A DNA stretch of 64,000 nucleotides from Stakelama pacifica (GCF_004361835.1 NZ_SNWD01000005.1:62001-126000), one strand, 5' to 3'. Counted from the first letter of the stretch, positions 8,141 through 19,768 are shown. The notes: generated by a model from the letters alone, not told the origin. A program made the numbers and translations.

Positions 8141-10422
8141 GGTTCCTCGCGATGTTCCAGCATGCCGGGGGTGATGAAGCCGATCGGCTGCATCGCGACC
8201 GCATCCTGTTTCAGCTTCGCCGACATCGCCTCATATTCGCGTTCCATTTCCGGCGTGACCGAAGCACGCGAATCGGTCAGCGCGCTTTCGAAATGCGCCA
8301 TGGTGACTCTGTCGTTGGAAAGCGATTCGCGAAGCGCGGCGAGCCCCGCCCGGCGCACCACATCCTCCAGATCGGCTCCGGTGAACCGCTCGGTCCGTTC
8401 GGCGAGTTTGCCGAGGTCGACATCGTCGGCGAGCGGCATTTTCGCCGTCTGGATACCCAGAATCCGCTCACGCCCTTCGCGTCCGGGCACACCGACATAG
8501 ACCAGCTCGTCGAAACGGCCGGGGCGTAGCAGCGCCGGATCGATCATGTTCGGTCGGTTGGTCGCGCCGATCACGACGACGGATTGCAGCTCTTCAAGCC
8601 CGTCCATCTCGGCAAGGATGGTGTTCACCACACGCTCGGTCACCTGCGGTTCGCCCATCCCGCCGCCGCGCGCAGGGACCAGCGAATCGAGCTCGTCGAT
8701 AAAGATCACGCAGGGTGCCACCTGCCGCGCCCGGGCGAACAGCCGCGCGATCTGCGCCTCGCTCTCGCCATACCATTTGCTGAGCAGGTCCGAGGATTTG
8801 GTCGCGATGAAATTCGCGCTCGCCTCGCGCGCGACCGCCTTGGCGAGCAGCGTCTTGCCGGTACCGGGCGGGCCATAGAGCAGAAAACCCTTGGCAGGGC
8901 GAATCCCCATGCGGCGAAAGGCATCGGGATTTTTGAGCGGCAGCTCGACCCCTTCCTTCATCCGCTCCTGCGCATCGTCCAGACCGCCGACATCGCTCCA
9001 GCGGACCTGCGGCAACTGCACCATCACTTCGCGCATCGCGCTCGGCTGGATGCGTTTGAGCGCTTCCAGAAAGTCGCTGCGCCCGACCGAGAGCGTTTCC
9101 AGCACGTCGGGCGGGATCGTCTGTTCGGACAGGTTGAGCTTCGGCATGATCCGCCGCACTGCCTCGATCGCCGCCTCGCGGGCGAGCGCTGCGATATCGG
9201 CACCGACAAAGCCGTAGGTCGTGCGCGCCAGCTCATCCAGGTCGACATCCTCATCGATCGGCATGCCGCGCGTATGAATGCCCAGAATCTCGCGGCGACC
9301 CCGCTCGTCGGGAACGCCGACAATGATCTCGCGATCGAACCGGCCCGGACGGCGGAGCGCTTCGTCCACTGCGTCGGGGCGGTTGGTAGCCGCGATGACG
9401 ATGACATTGGCACGCGCCTCCAGCCCGTCCATCAGCGTCAATAGCTGCGCGACGAGCCGCTTCTCCGCCTCGCCGGTGACATTGGCGCGTTTGGGCGCGA
9501 TCGAATCGATCTCGTCGATAAAGATGATCGACGGGGCGGCCTTATCCGCCTGTTCGAACACTTCGCGCAGCCGCTTTTCCGATTCGCCATAGGCAGAGCC
9601 CATGATCTCGGGGCCGTTGATCAGAAAGAATTCGGCATCGCTCTCATTCGCAACCGCGCGGGCGAGCCGCGTCTTGCCGGTTCCCGGCGGGCCATGGAGC
9701 AGCACGCCCTTGGGCGGGTCGACGCCAAGCCGCTGAAACAGTTCGGGATAGCGCAGCGGCAGTTCAACCATCTCGCGCAGCTGGTCGATCGTCCCGGCAA
9801 CCCCGCCGATATCGTCATAGGTCACATCGGCGCGGCGGCTTTCATGCGGCTCTTCATAATCGGCGCGCAGCTCGATCTCGGTATCGGCGTCGATATGCAC
9901 CACTCCCTTGGGCGTGGTGGTCAGCACCTGAAGCCTGATTTCCTGCAGCGCATAGGCCGGCGCGCGCAAATGGCGCGACACTTCGGGCGGGATATCGGCA
10001 ACGCGCTGTTGCGCCACGGTCGCCACGGTATCGCCCTGACACAGCGGCCGCCCCGCAAAGGTGCGCTTCAGCGCCTGCGCCGAACCCTGCAGTCGCAGAT
10101 TTTTCTGCGCCGGGGCGAACACCACGCGAGTCGCTGGCTTCGGATCGGCAGCACGAATCTCGATATATTCGCCTGATCCCACGCCTGCATTGGCGCGTTG
10201 CAGCCCGTCGATCCGCAGAATCTCAAGCCCCTCATCTTCGGGATAGGGATAGACCGCGATCGCCGGGGTGGAGCGCTTGCCGACCAGTTCGACGGCATCG
10301 CCTTCGGCCAGACCCATTCGCGCCATTATCGCGCGCGGCAGGTGCGCCAGACCGCGCCCGCTATCCTCGGGTCGGGAATTGGCAACCTGCAATTTGACGG
10401 GATTACGCTCGTCATCGGCCAT
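8137..10422 (-). CDS. CDC48/p97-type double AAA+ ATPase
   Basis: A 761-residue protein with the whole architecture of archaeal VAT and eukaryotic p97. It has an N-domain (about 1-190: double-psi barrel with [14 protein letters not shown], then a four-stranded part), D1 with Walker A GPPGTGKT (244-251) and Walker B IIFIDE (299-304), and D2 with GPPGTGKT (517-524) and VIFIDE (572-577). Arginine-finger motifs RRPGRFDRE and LRPGRFDE are present. The D2 pore carries KWYGESE (W550, Y551). These positions match human p97 to within one residue. The family unfolds proteins by threading. The C-terminus EHREEP lacks a proteasome-docking HbYX motif. It is a lone gene; partners are unknown. Confidence 0.93.
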   Translation of the reverse strand: MADDERNPVKLQVANSRPEDSGRGLAHLPRAIMARMGLAEGDAVELVGKRSTPAIAVYPYPEDEGLEILRIDGLQRANAGVGSGEYIEIRAADPKPATRVVFAPAQKNLRLQGSAQALKRTFAGRPLCQGDTVATVAQQRVADIPPEVSRHLRAPAYALQEIRLQVLTTTPKGVVHIDADTEIELRADYEEPHESRRADVTYDDIGGVAGTIDQLREMVELPLRYPELFQRLGVDPPKGVLLHGPPGTGKTRLARAVANESDAEFFLINGPEIMGSAYGESEKRLREVFEQADKAAPSIIFIDEIDSIAPKRANVTGEAEKRLVAQLLTLMDGLEARANVIVIAATNRPDAVDEALRRPGRFDREIIVGVPDERGRREILGIHTRGMPIDEDVDLDELARTTYGFVGADIAALAREAAIEAVRRIMPKLNLSEQTIPPDVLETLSVGRSDFLEALKRIQPSAMREVMVQLPQVRWSDVGGLDDAQERMKEGVELPLKNPDAFRRMGIRPAKGFLLYGPPGTGKTLLAKAVAREASANFIATKSSDLLSKWYGESEAQIARLFARARQVAPCVIFIDELDSLVPARGGGMGEPQVTERVVNTILAEMDGLEELQSVVVIGATNRPNMIDPALLRPGRFDELVYVGVPGREGRERILGIQTAKMPLADDVDLGKLAERTERFTGADLEDVVRRAGLAALRESLSNDRVTMAHFESALTDSRASVTPEMEREYEAMSAKLKQDAVAMQPIGFITPGMLEHREEP

Positions 10423-10509
10423 GCGCCGAACCTCCTTGCCGCTATCTGCGTGTTCTCAAGGGGGCGGACATAGGAAGGCGCGCATCGCGGCGCGAGATGC
10501 AGCGCGAAC

Positions 10510-10539
10510 AAAAAAAGGGCCGATCCCGAAGGACCGGCC
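10510..10539 (-). terminator. intrinsic terminator, minus strand
   Basis: On the minus strand a 9-bp stem (GGCCGGTCC, loop TTCG, GGATCGGCC with one wobble or mismatch) is followed by seven T. It lies upstream of the CDC48 gene, so it cannot end that gene's transcript. It must end a transcript that starts further right on the minus strand, where no protein-coding gene exists. This is the main reason for proposing the small RNA listed next. Confidence 0.8.
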
Positions 10540-10575
10540 TTGAAAGGTTTAGGAGAGGATGCCTGAAAGGCACCC
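10510..10575 (-). ncRNA. candidate small RNA with anti-Shine-Dalgarno loop
   Basis: Read on the minus strand, this piece holds a 5' hairpin (GGGTGCC, loop TTTCA, GGCATCC, one G-U pair), an unpaired CTCTCCT stretch complementary to a Shine-Dalgarno sequence, and a strong intrinsic terminator. A possible promoter lies just upstream: TTGCAC at 10601-10606 and CACATA at 10578-10583 with a 17-base spacer, although the -10 element is poor. The layout resembles the alphaproteobacterial sRNAs with CUCCUCCC-type loops, but I could not assign it to a known family. The predicted length is about 65 nt. This is inference from structure only. Confidence 0.45.
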
Positions 10576-10626
10576 CCTATGTGCGGCGCAGCATGATTTT
10601 GTGCAAGTGCGAAAAGCGCCATTTGG

Positions 10627-10697
10627 ATTGCATTTAGCGCAATCATTGCGACGAACGCCGGGCGCAGATGCGCAAATTGCATTTCGCAACTTGCAAT
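10627..10697 (+). promoter_or_regulatory. array of alternating GCAA/TTGC half-sites before the LysR gene
   Basis: The region contains ATTGC-7 bases-GCAAT (10627-10643), GCAA-A-TTGC (10672-10680), TTGC-5 bases-GCAA (10677-10689) and GCAA-C-TTGC (10686-10694), so half-sites alternate with short fixed spacers. It ends about 30 bases before the LysR start. LysR-type regulators normally bind T-N11-A inverted repeats near their own promoters, so self-regulation is the simplest reading. The array also lies upstream of the candidate small RNA on the other strand. Confidence 0.5.
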
Positions 10698-10727
10698 CGG
10701 GGGCCGCGATTGCGCACTATGCCGCAC

Positions 10728-11615
10728 ATGCGAAGACTTCCGCCCCTGACCGCCATCGAAGCATTTGTGCATGTCGCGCGCCTTGGTTCGATCAAGGCAG
10801 CGGCCGATGAACTTGCGTTATCCTCGCCCGCGCTCAGCCGACGGGTGCAGGCGCTTGAACGCTTTATCGGAAAGCCGCTGTTCGAGCGGCGGCATCAGGC
10901 GCTTCGCCTGAATGCGGAAGGGGACCGGCTGCTGACCCGGATCGCCCCCGCGCTCGACACCATGTCGGATGCGGTGGAGGAGATGACGAGCGGCATCGAC
11001 CTGCTGCGCATGCGGCTCGGCATCCTGCCGCTCTTCGCCGAACAGCAATTGCTCCATCGCCTGCCCGATCTGCGGCGTCAGCATCCCGAGCTGCATCTCG
11101 ACATCGACACGGCGGGCCATTGGCTCCCCCGCCTCGGCGACGGGCTGGACGCGGCGATCATCCTTGCGGAGAGCATCGAATCGACGCTCTATTCGCGGCG
11201 GCTCGACCGCAACCGCATTCATGCGATCGCCGCGCGCTCGATGGCGGAGGGCGAGGGCAGGATTACCGATCCCAAACAGCTTGCCGGGGTCACTGCGCTG
11301 GTCCATCGCGACATGCCCGAAAGCTTCGTGCACTGGCGCCGCGCGGCGGGGTGCGCCGATGTTGAGCCCGCGGCGATCGACCATTTCGATTCGGGCGCGC
11401 TGATGCTGGAGGCGGCGGCGCAGGGCCTTGGCGTCGCCTTCATGCTGGAGGCGCATTTTCGCGATGCGCGCGACGACCGAATCGTGCCGCTGTTCGATCT
11501 GAGCGTCGAGAGCGATTACAGCTATTGGTTCGTTTGCCGGCCGCGTGCGCTGACACAGCGGCCGGTCAAACTCTTTCACGACTGGCTGCTCAAAAGCTTC
11601 AACGCGATTGAATAG
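10728..11615 (+). CDS. LysR family transcriptional regulator
   Basis: A 295-residue LysR-type regulator with an N-terminal winged helix-turn-helix (LTAIEAFVHVARLGSIKAAADEL, then SSPALSRRVQALERFIGKPLFERR) and a periplasmic-binding-like effector domain from about residue 90. The group resembles GcvA-type LysR proteins in the spacing of the HTH. The ATG at 10728 was chosen; another at 10719 adds three residues. No target gene is adjacent on the same strand, so the regulon is not clear. The dense inverted-repeat array just upstream suggests autoregulation or control of the divergent small RNA. Confidence 0.9.
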   Translation: MRRLPPLTAIEAFVHVARLGSIKAAADELALSSPALSRRVQALERFIGKPLFERRHQALRLNAEGDRLLTRIAPALDTMSDAVEEMTSGIDLLRMRLGILPLFAEQQLLHRLPDLRRQHPELHLDIDTAGHWLPRLGDGLDAAIILAESIESTLYSRRLDRNRIHAIAARSMAEGEGRITDPKQLAGVTALVHRDMPESFVHWRRAAGCADVEPAAIDHFDSGALMLEAAAQGLGVAFMLEAHFRDARDDRIVPLFDLSVESDYSYWFVCRPRALTQRPVKLFHDWLLKSFNAIE

Positions 11616-11635
11616 CCGGTCGTGCCTGATCAGGT

Positions 11636-12091
11636 TCAGGCAGTGCGCATCTTGTGGATCTTGCCCGGATGCCGCGGCGGTTCGCCCTTGGGCAGCGCAT
11701 CGACATGTTCCATGCCCTCGGTCACTTCGCCCCAGACGGTGTACTGACCGTCAAGGAACGTCGCATCGTCGAGGCAGATGAAGAACTGGCTGTTCGCGCT
11801 GTTGGGATCCATCGTGCGCGCCATCGAGCAGACGCCGCGAACATGCGGCTCGCTGGTGAATTCGGACGCCAGATTGGGCTCGTCCGATCCGCTGGTGCCG
11901 GTACCGGTCGGGTCGCCGCCCTGCGCCATGAAGCCGTCGATGACGCGGTGAAAAACGACATCGTCGTAAAAACCGCGGTCCGCGAGCGTGGAAATCCGCT
12001 CGACATGCTTGGGAGCGAGGTCGGGGCGAAGCTTGATATGAACGTCGCCGGAATCGAGGGTCATGACGATTTTGCTGGGCGTGTCGGACAT
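11636..12091 (-). CDS. cyclophilin-type peptidyl-prolyl isomerase
   Basis: A 151-residue cytosolic cyclophilin that speeds cis-trans isomerisation of X-Pro bonds. It shows the core motifs VVFHRVIDGFMAQGGDPTGTG, the SMARTMDPNSANSQFFICL active-site region (Phe, Met and Gln positions kept), and LDGQYTVWGEV. The ATG at 12091 gives the normal start MSDTPSKIVMTLDSGDVH; the longer open frame upstream adds 40 residues without a domain. There is no signal peptide, so this is the PpiB-like form. Confidence 0.92.
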   Translation of the reverse strand: MSDTPSKIVMTLDSGDVHIKLRPDLAPKHVERISTLADRGFYDDVVFHRVIDGFMAQGGDPTGTGTSGSDEPNLASEFTSEPHVRGVCSMARTMDPNSANSQFFICLDDATFLDGQYTVWGEVTEGMEHVDALPKGEPPRHPGKIHKMRTA

Positions 12092-12285
12092 GGGTATTGC
12101 TGTCTCCGATGCGGAAAAAGGATTCGCTGCGGGTATAGACAGGTCGGCAGCGATGCAATGGCACTGCGCTCGCCGGACCTGCACGGCGCGATCATCTGCC
12201 GAATCGGGCAAAGGGCGATTGGCAGGGCGGGCAGGGGCCGCTACACGCAGCGATCAGGGTGCCGACGCTTAAGGGAGGTCAGGAT

Positions 12286-13698
12286 ATGAGCGAGACTGAT
12301 CTCTCGAATTACAAGGACGATCGCGAACGCAGCGAAAGCGAACTGGACGAGGGCGATCGCCTGAAGCCCGAATTCGTCCGCGCGGTGCTCGACGCCGTCG
12401 AAGAAGGCGATGCGGAAGCCGCCTATGACCGCGTCGAACCGCTCCATCCCGCCGATATCGCCGATCTGATCGAGCTGACCCCCGCCGAACAGCGCCCGGC
12501 GCTGGTCGACGCCGTCGGATCGCTGATCGACGGCGAAGTCCTGTCGGAAATGAACGACTGGGTGCGCGAAGCGCTGATCGAATCGCTCGATCCGCACCAG
12601 GTCGCGGGGATGGCCGCCGAGCTCGATACCGACGACGCCGTCGCGATCATCGGCGATATGGAGGAGGCGGACCAGCAGGCGGTGCTCGACGCGCTGCCCC
12701 CCGACGATCGCGCCGCGATCGAAGAGGCGCTGAGCTATCCTGAGGAATCCGCCGGGCGGTTGATGCAGCGCGAGCTGATCGCCGTGCCCGAACACTGGAC
12801 GGTCGGCGATGTGCTTGATTATCTGCGCGGCGGCGATGACCTCACCAGCGATTTCTGGGAAATCTTCATCGTCGATCCCGGCCATCGCCCTGTCGGCACG
12901 TGCCAGCTGTCCTGGATTTTGCGCACGCCGCGAATCGTATCGATGACCGATGTGATGAAGCGCGAACAGACGCTGATCCCCGTGGATATGGATCAGGAAG
13001 AGGTCGCGCTTCGCTTTCAGAAATATGCGCTGATCTCCGCCGCGGTGATCGATGCCGCCGGGCGGCTGGTCGGGCAGATCACGGTCGACGATATCGTCCA
13101 CATCATTTCCGAAGAAGCCGGCGAGGATATTCTGCGTCTGTCGGGCGCGGGTGAGGGCGATATCAACGAGCCGATCCGGCTCGCCGTGCGCACGCGCCTG
13201 TCGTGGCTGATCGTCAATCTCGCCACGGCGATCCTCGCATCGGCGGTGGTCGATATGTTTCAGGCGCAGATCGCCGCCTTCGCGCTGCTCGCGGTGCTGA
13301 TGCCGATCGTCTCGGGCATGGGCGGCAATGCGGGAACGCAGACGCTCGCGGTCGTGGTGCGCGCGCTCGCCACCAACCAGCTGACCGATTCGAACACCTG
13401 GTGGATGGTCGCGCGCGAATTGCGGATCGCGGCGGCCAATGGCGCAGCATTGGGCACGGTGACCGGGATCGGCTCGTTCCTGATCTACGGCAATGCGCCG
13501 CTGTCGCTGGTGTTCGCCGCTGCGATGGTGATCAACAACCTCGCGGCCGGGCTGGGCGGGGTCATCGTTCCGTTGACGCTCGACCGGTTTCGGGTCGATC
13601 CCGCAGTCAGTTCCGCAGTGTTCGTCACCACGCTGACCGACGTCATGGGCTTTTTCTCGTTCCTCGGCCTCGCCACGCTGTTCAGCGTCTCCCCTTGA
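12286..13698 (+). CDS. mgtE: MgtE magnesium transporter
   Basis: A 470-residue magnesium channel/transporter. Domain order is an N-terminal MgtE_N superhelix (about 30-140, LHPADIADLIELTPAEQRPALV), two CBS domains (about 140-270), a connecting helix, and five membrane helices (about 300-470), including the pore signature MPIVSGMGGNAGTQTLAVVVRA. MgtE gates Mg2+ entry according to cytosolic Mg2+ sensed by the N and CBS domains. The ATG at 12286 is set by GGAGGT seven bases before; a GTG at 12259 is less likely. No M-box-like leader was seen. Confidence 0.95.
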   Translation: MSETDLSNYKDDRERSESELDEGDRLKPEFVRAVLDAVEEGDAEAAYDRVEPLHPADIADLIELTPAEQRPALVDAVGSLIDGEVLSEMNDWVREALIESLDPHQVAGMAAELDTDDAVAIIGDMEEADQQAVLDALPPDDRAAIEEALSYPEESAGRLMQRELIAVPEHWTVGDVLDYLRGGDDLTSDFWEIFIVDPGHRPVGTCQLSWILRTPRIVSMTDVMKREQTLIPVDMDQEEVALRFQKYALISAAVIDAAGRLVGQITVDDIVHIISEEAGEDILRLSGAGEGDINEPIRLAVRTRLSWLIVNLATAILASAVVDMFQAQIAAFALLAVLMPIVSGMGGNAGTQTLAVVVRALATNQLTDSNTWWMVARELRIAAANGAALGTVTGIGSFLIYGNAPLSLVFAAAMVINNLAAGLGGVIVPLTLDRFRVDPAVSSAVFVTTLTDVMGFFSFLGLATLFSVSP

Positions 13699-13732
13699 TG
13701 GCGGCAGCGCCGCCGCCCAGATAGGCGGGGCA

Positions 13733-14134
13733 ATGCCGCTTCATATGACCAAGGTCGCGTATGGCCATGACAGCCTTCCCGACCTCACCGACCGAATCGA
13801 TCTTCGCAGGCGTCAGGGGGGCCTTGTCCTTACCACGCGCTATCTGCCCAAGCGGCATGCGGAGATGGCGGGCGGATCGCTCTACTGGATCATCAAACAC
13901 CAGCTCGTCGCCCGGTCGCCGCTGATCGGCTTTGGCGAGGCGGAGGGCGGGCGAGTCGCGATTCATCTCGAACCCGAACTCATCCTCGTTCAGGCGCGGC
14001 CCAAACGCGCGCATCAGGGCTGGCGCTATCTGGAGGGGGACGACGCACCGACCGATCTCGGCGAAGCGGGCGAGGAGATTGCCGCCATGCCCGCCGAAAT
14101 GGTCGGCACGCTCAGCGAACTGGCGCTGATCTGA
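13733..14134 (+). CDS. DUF1489 family protein
   Basis: A 133-residue protein that matches DUF1489, a small alphaproteobacterial family of unknown function. It shows MPLHMTKVAYGHDSLPDL, the central GGSLYWIIKHQLVARSPLIG and EPELILVQARPKRAHQGWRY, which are the most conserved family segments. It has no signal peptide and no membrane segment. It starts 35 bases after mgtE on the same strand and may share its transcript. It converges with msrA. Confidence 0.85.
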   Translation: MPLHMTKVAYGHDSLPDLTDRIDLRRRQGGLVLTTRYLPKRHAEMAGGSLYWIIKHQLVARSPLIGFGEAEGGRVAIHLEPELILVQARPKRAHQGWRYLEGDDAPTDLGEAGEEIAAMPAEMVGTLSELALI

Positions 14135-14137
14135 CCG

Positions 14138-14803
14138 TCACCCCTTTGCGAGCGAGGGGAAGGCAGCACGGAACGCTGCCATTTTCGGCTTGTCCCAGCG
14201 CATGATGTACGGATGGTCGGGGTGGCGGCGGTAGAAATCCTGATGATAGGATTCGGCCGGATAGAAACGACCGCCCTCGATCTGCGTGACGATCGGCCGG
14301 TCATAGAAATGGCCGGCGCTCAGCTGCGCGATATAGCGCCCCGCCACCGCCTTTTGTGCGGCATTTTGCGGAAAGATCGCGCTGCGATAGCTAGGGCCGC
14401 GATCCGGCCCCTGCCGGTCCTTCTGCGTGGGATCATGCGCGACCGAGAAATAGATGCGCAGCAAGGTCGCATAGCTGACCAGGGCCGGGTCATAGGTGAT
14501 CTTCACCGCCTCCGCATGGCCGGTGCGTTCGCTGCTGACATCCCCATAATTGGCGGTAGCGGCGCTGCCCCCGGCATAGCCGTCGACGACCGACTGCACG
14601 CCCTTCACCTGTTCGAACACCGCCTCCATGCCCCAGAAACAGCCGCCCGCCAGCACGGCGGTCTGCAACCCCTTGGGCTGGGGCATGTGATAGGCTGCGG
14701 CGGGAATCCGCACCGCCTTTTCGGCATGGCCGGGAAGCGGCGATGCTATGAATGCGATTGCGAGCGCGCCGGCGCCGAGTCCGGGCAGGAGAAACTGCTT
14801 CAT
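14138..14803 (-). CDS. msrA: exported peptide-methionine (S)-S-oxide reductase MsrA
   Basis: A 221-residue MsrA that reduces the S-epimer of methionine sulfoxide. The catalytic motif is GGCFWGME near residue 53, followed by GVQSVVDGYAGG, VSSERTGHAEAVKI and FFS-type downstream strands. Unlike the standard cytosolic enzyme it begins with a signal peptide (MKQFLLPGLGAGALAIAFIASPLPGHA), so it should act in the periplasm. The ATG at 14803 is preceded by AGGAGG. No MsrB domain is fused. The window's MsrB (6548-6964) is cytosolic, so the two do not share a compartment unless another partner exists. Confidence 0.93.
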   Translation of the reverse strand: MKQFLLPGLGAGALAIAFIASPLPGHAEKAVRIPAAAYHMPQPKGLQTAVLAGGCFWGMEAVFEQVKGVQSVVDGYAGGSAATANYGDVSSERTGHAEAVKITYDPALVSYATLLRIYFSVAHDPTQKDRQGPDRGPSYRSAIFPQNAAQKAVAGRYIAQLSAGHFYDRPIVTQIEGGRFYPAESYHQDFYRRHPDHPYIMRWDKPKMAAFRAAFPSLAKG

Positions 14804-14849
14804 CCTTTGCCTCCTTGATCGGTGTATAGCACACCGGCGGGGCAAGGCG

Positions 14850-14999
14850 TCAGCGCGATGCCGAAACCGCTACCGGCGCGGCGGGTGCGTGCGTCGACGA
14901 CGCCTGGACGCCCTGTATGCCGAACAGGCCGATCGCGCCGATCGCGAACCCGCCGAGAAAATAGCGCATGATCTGGCGATTGCTGGGCTTGGCGGTCAC
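14850..14999 (-). CDS. small single-span membrane protein, 49 residues
   Basis: A short gene read directly from the sequence: GTG at 14999 to TGA at 14850-14852, preceded by GAGGA about eight bases before the start. The product begins MTAKPSNRQIMRYFLGGFAI and continues with a hydrophobic Gly/Ile-rich helix (about residues 12-31), then an Ala/Pro/Val-rich tail. The charge pattern before the helix (Lys, Arg) suggests an N-in orientation. Function is unknown. It lies between msrA and the aminotransferase gene, on the same strand as both. Confidence 0.6.
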   Translation of the reverse strand: MTAKPSNRQIMRYFLGGFAIGAIGLFGIQGVQASSTHAPAAPVAVSASR

Positions 15000-15129
15000 G
15001 ATATCTATCCTCGAAACGTCTTCTTCGGCACGACCCGAATGGTCGTGCCGTTCCGTCGAACCGGGATTATCCCGGCCCGATCATGTCCTGTATATTGCAG
15101 TGCAGCTTAACCTGCGCTGAGCGAAGCGT

Positions 15130-18145
<3,016 letters not shown>

Positions 18146-18240
18146 AGCCCGCCGCGATGCCGCGTATGGAATGCGGGGGCAAGCCCCCGTGGCGGGCCGG
18201 CATGTTGCGGGCGATGGCGGCGCTGCCTATGATCGGGCGC

Positions 18241-18930
18241 ATGGCCTATTCCCCCCTTCGCGTCGCGATCGTCCCCGTCACGCCGCTTCAGCAGAATGCC
18301 ACGCTGATCTGGTGCACCGAAACCATGCGCGGTGCCTTTACCGATCCGGGGGCCGATCTCGACCGGCTCCGCGCGGCGGCGGAGCAGCATGGCGTCACGG
18401 TGGAGAAGATCCTCATCACCCATGGCCATCTCGACCATTGCGGTCAGGCAGGGATATTGGCGCGCGAATATGGCGTCCCGATCGAGGGCCCGCATGAGGC
18501 CGACCGGTTCTGGATTTCGCGGCTCGACGATGACGGTCCGCGCTTCGGCATACGCGGGGAGGTGTTCGAACCGGATCGCTGGCTCGTCGACGGCGATACG
18601 GTGCGCGTCGGCAATCTGACGTTCGATGTCTATCATTGCCCCGGACACACGCCCGGCCATGTCGTTTTCCACCACCCCGAATCGAAACTGGCGATCGTCG
18701 GCGATGTGCTGTTTCAGGGGTCGATCGGCCGCACCGATTTCCCGCTGGGCAATCATCAGGACCTGATCGATGCGATCACGACGAAGCTATGGCCGCTGGG
18801 CGACGATACCGCATTCATCCCCGGCCATGGCCCGATGAGCAATTTCGCGCATGAGCGGCGCTCCAATCCCTTTGTCAGCGATTCGGCACTTGCCGGTCAG
18901 ACGGCGGGCGGGGGAGCGGCCACTCCCTGA
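18241..18930 (+). CDS. MBL-fold metallo-hydrolase, GloB-like
   Basis: A 229-residue metallo-beta-lactamase-fold hydrolase. The metal site is THGHLDHCGQAG (HxHxDH), with CPGHTPGHVVF, GDVLFQGSIGRTDFPLG (bridging Asp) and FIPGHGPM as later ligands. The sequence is closest in layout to YcbL-type glyoxalase II relatives, which hydrolyse S-lactoylglutathione or similar thioesters; the exact substrate is not shown. The ATG at 18241 gives MAYSPLRVAIVPVTPLQQN; an upstream in-frame ATG at 18157 was rejected because its extra residues are unlike the family. Its end overlaps the MAPEG gene by 34 bases, tail to tail. Confidence 0.88.
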   Translation: MAYSPLRVAIVPVTPLQQNATLIWCTETMRGAFTDPGADLDRLRAAAEQHGVTVEKILITHGHLDHCGQAGILAREYGVPIEGPHEADRFWISRLDDDGPRFGIRGEVFEPDRWLVDGDTVRVGNLTFDVYHCPGHTPGHVVFHHPESKLAIVGDVLFQGSIGRTDFPLGNHQDLIDAITTKLWPLGDDTAFIPGHGPMSNFAHERRSNPFVSDSALAGQTAGGGAATP

Positions 18931-19328
18931 TCGGGAATCGGGTTGCGGGCGAGGAAGGGCAGCGCGATCGCATAGCCGCCAAGCCCGAGCAGCAGGAGCA
19001 GCGTCAGCGCCGTGCCGATCATCCGGCCCGGCATCCATCCGTCCATGCCCAGCGGATGCAGGATTCGCGCGATCAGGAACAGCCCGGCGGCGATCCACAA
19101 GGCAATTCCGGTCCCGCTGCTATATTCGATCAGCGCGATCAGGATCAGCACAAATGGCGCATATTCCACGAAATTGGCCTGAGCGCGCATCCGGCGGACA
19201 AGCCGATCGTCGCCGCCGTCTCCGACAAAAATGCTGTGCGCGCGGCGGATCTGGCCGATTCGAAATGCCAGCCACAGATTGATGAGTGCGCAGGCGCCTG
19301 CCGTTACCAGACTGATCGTCATGCCCAT
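18897..19328 (-). CDS. MAPEG family membrane protein
   Basis: A 143-residue integral membrane protein with four hydrophobic helices and the MAPEG core: RIGQIRRAH (first loop), VRRMRAQANFVEYAPFVLILIALIE, and ARILHPLGMD. Mammalian MAPEG proteins handle glutathione and eicosanoids; bacterial ones are mostly uncharacterised, with some glutathione transferase activity. An ATG at 19322 is a possible alternative start. It overlaps the metallo-hydrolase gene tail to tail and diverges from rpmF. Confidence 0.88.
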   Translation of the reverse strand: MGMTISLVTAGACALINLWLAFRIGQIRRAHSIFVGDGGDDRLVRRMRAQANFVEYAPFVLILIALIEYSSGTGIALWIAAGLFLIARILHPLGMDGWMPGRMIGTALTLLLLLGLGGYAIALPFLARNPIPDQGVAAPPPAV

Positions 19329-19398
19329 CCCGATTCCCTGCTATCGCCCCGCGCCGGAAGAGCGAGGGCGCTTTGCCACTGCCATGATGCAGCCTCCC

Positions 19399-19426
19399 TT
19401 GCAACGCGGGCGAAAATCGCTATACG
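19399..19426 (+). promoter_or_regulatory. possible sigma-70 promoter for rpmF-plsX-fabH
   Basis: TTGCAA at 19399-19404 and TATACG at 19421-19426 are separated by 16 bases, about 130 bases before the rpmF ATG. Only rpmF and the genes behind it lie downstream on this strand. The match is moderate and the call is by eye. Confidence 0.35.
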
Positions 19427-19556
19427 CGCTCGCTCGTTTCGTGACTTGCCCGGCCGCCGGTTGCCGAGCGGCTGGATGCCCGCCGCTTGCCACTCTGCTG
19501 CGCGGGGCGTATCGCGACCCCGATCGTTCGTGAACTGATTTGCTAAAGGTGCCGAA

Positions 19557-19736
19557 ATGGCCGTTCCTAAGAGAAAAACCTCGCCGTCCAAGCGCGGCAT
19601 GCGCCGTTCCCACGATTCGCTGAAGGTCGAATCGTTTCAGGAATGCCCCAATTGCGGAGAGCTGAAGCGCCCGCATCACATGTGCAATGCCTGCGGCCAT
19701 TATAATGGTCGTGAGATCATCGCCGTCGAAGGCTGA
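19557..19736 (+). CDS. rpmF: 50S ribosomal protein L32
   Basis: A 59-residue protein read from ATG at 19557 to TGA at 19734-19736. It begins [20 protein letters not shown], the standard L32 start, and has a zinc ribbon with CPNC and CNAC pairs. It is a component of the large ribosomal subunit near the exit region. It is the first gene of the rpmF-plsX-fabH cluster, an order conserved in many bacteria, which links ribosome and lipid synthesis. Confidence 0.97.
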   Translation: MAVPKRKTSPSKRGMRRSHDSLKVESFQECPNCGELKRPHHMCNACGHYNGREIIAVEG

Positions 19737-19768
19737 ACGTCAGGCTAAGGACACTGGATAAGTACCGC

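Noticed and set aside
10559..10810. 83-codon frame on the plus strand over the candidate small RNA and the LysR operator
   Set aside because: No family, no Shine-Dalgarno placing it as a gene other than AGGAGAG by chance, and it runs into the LysR coding region in another frame.
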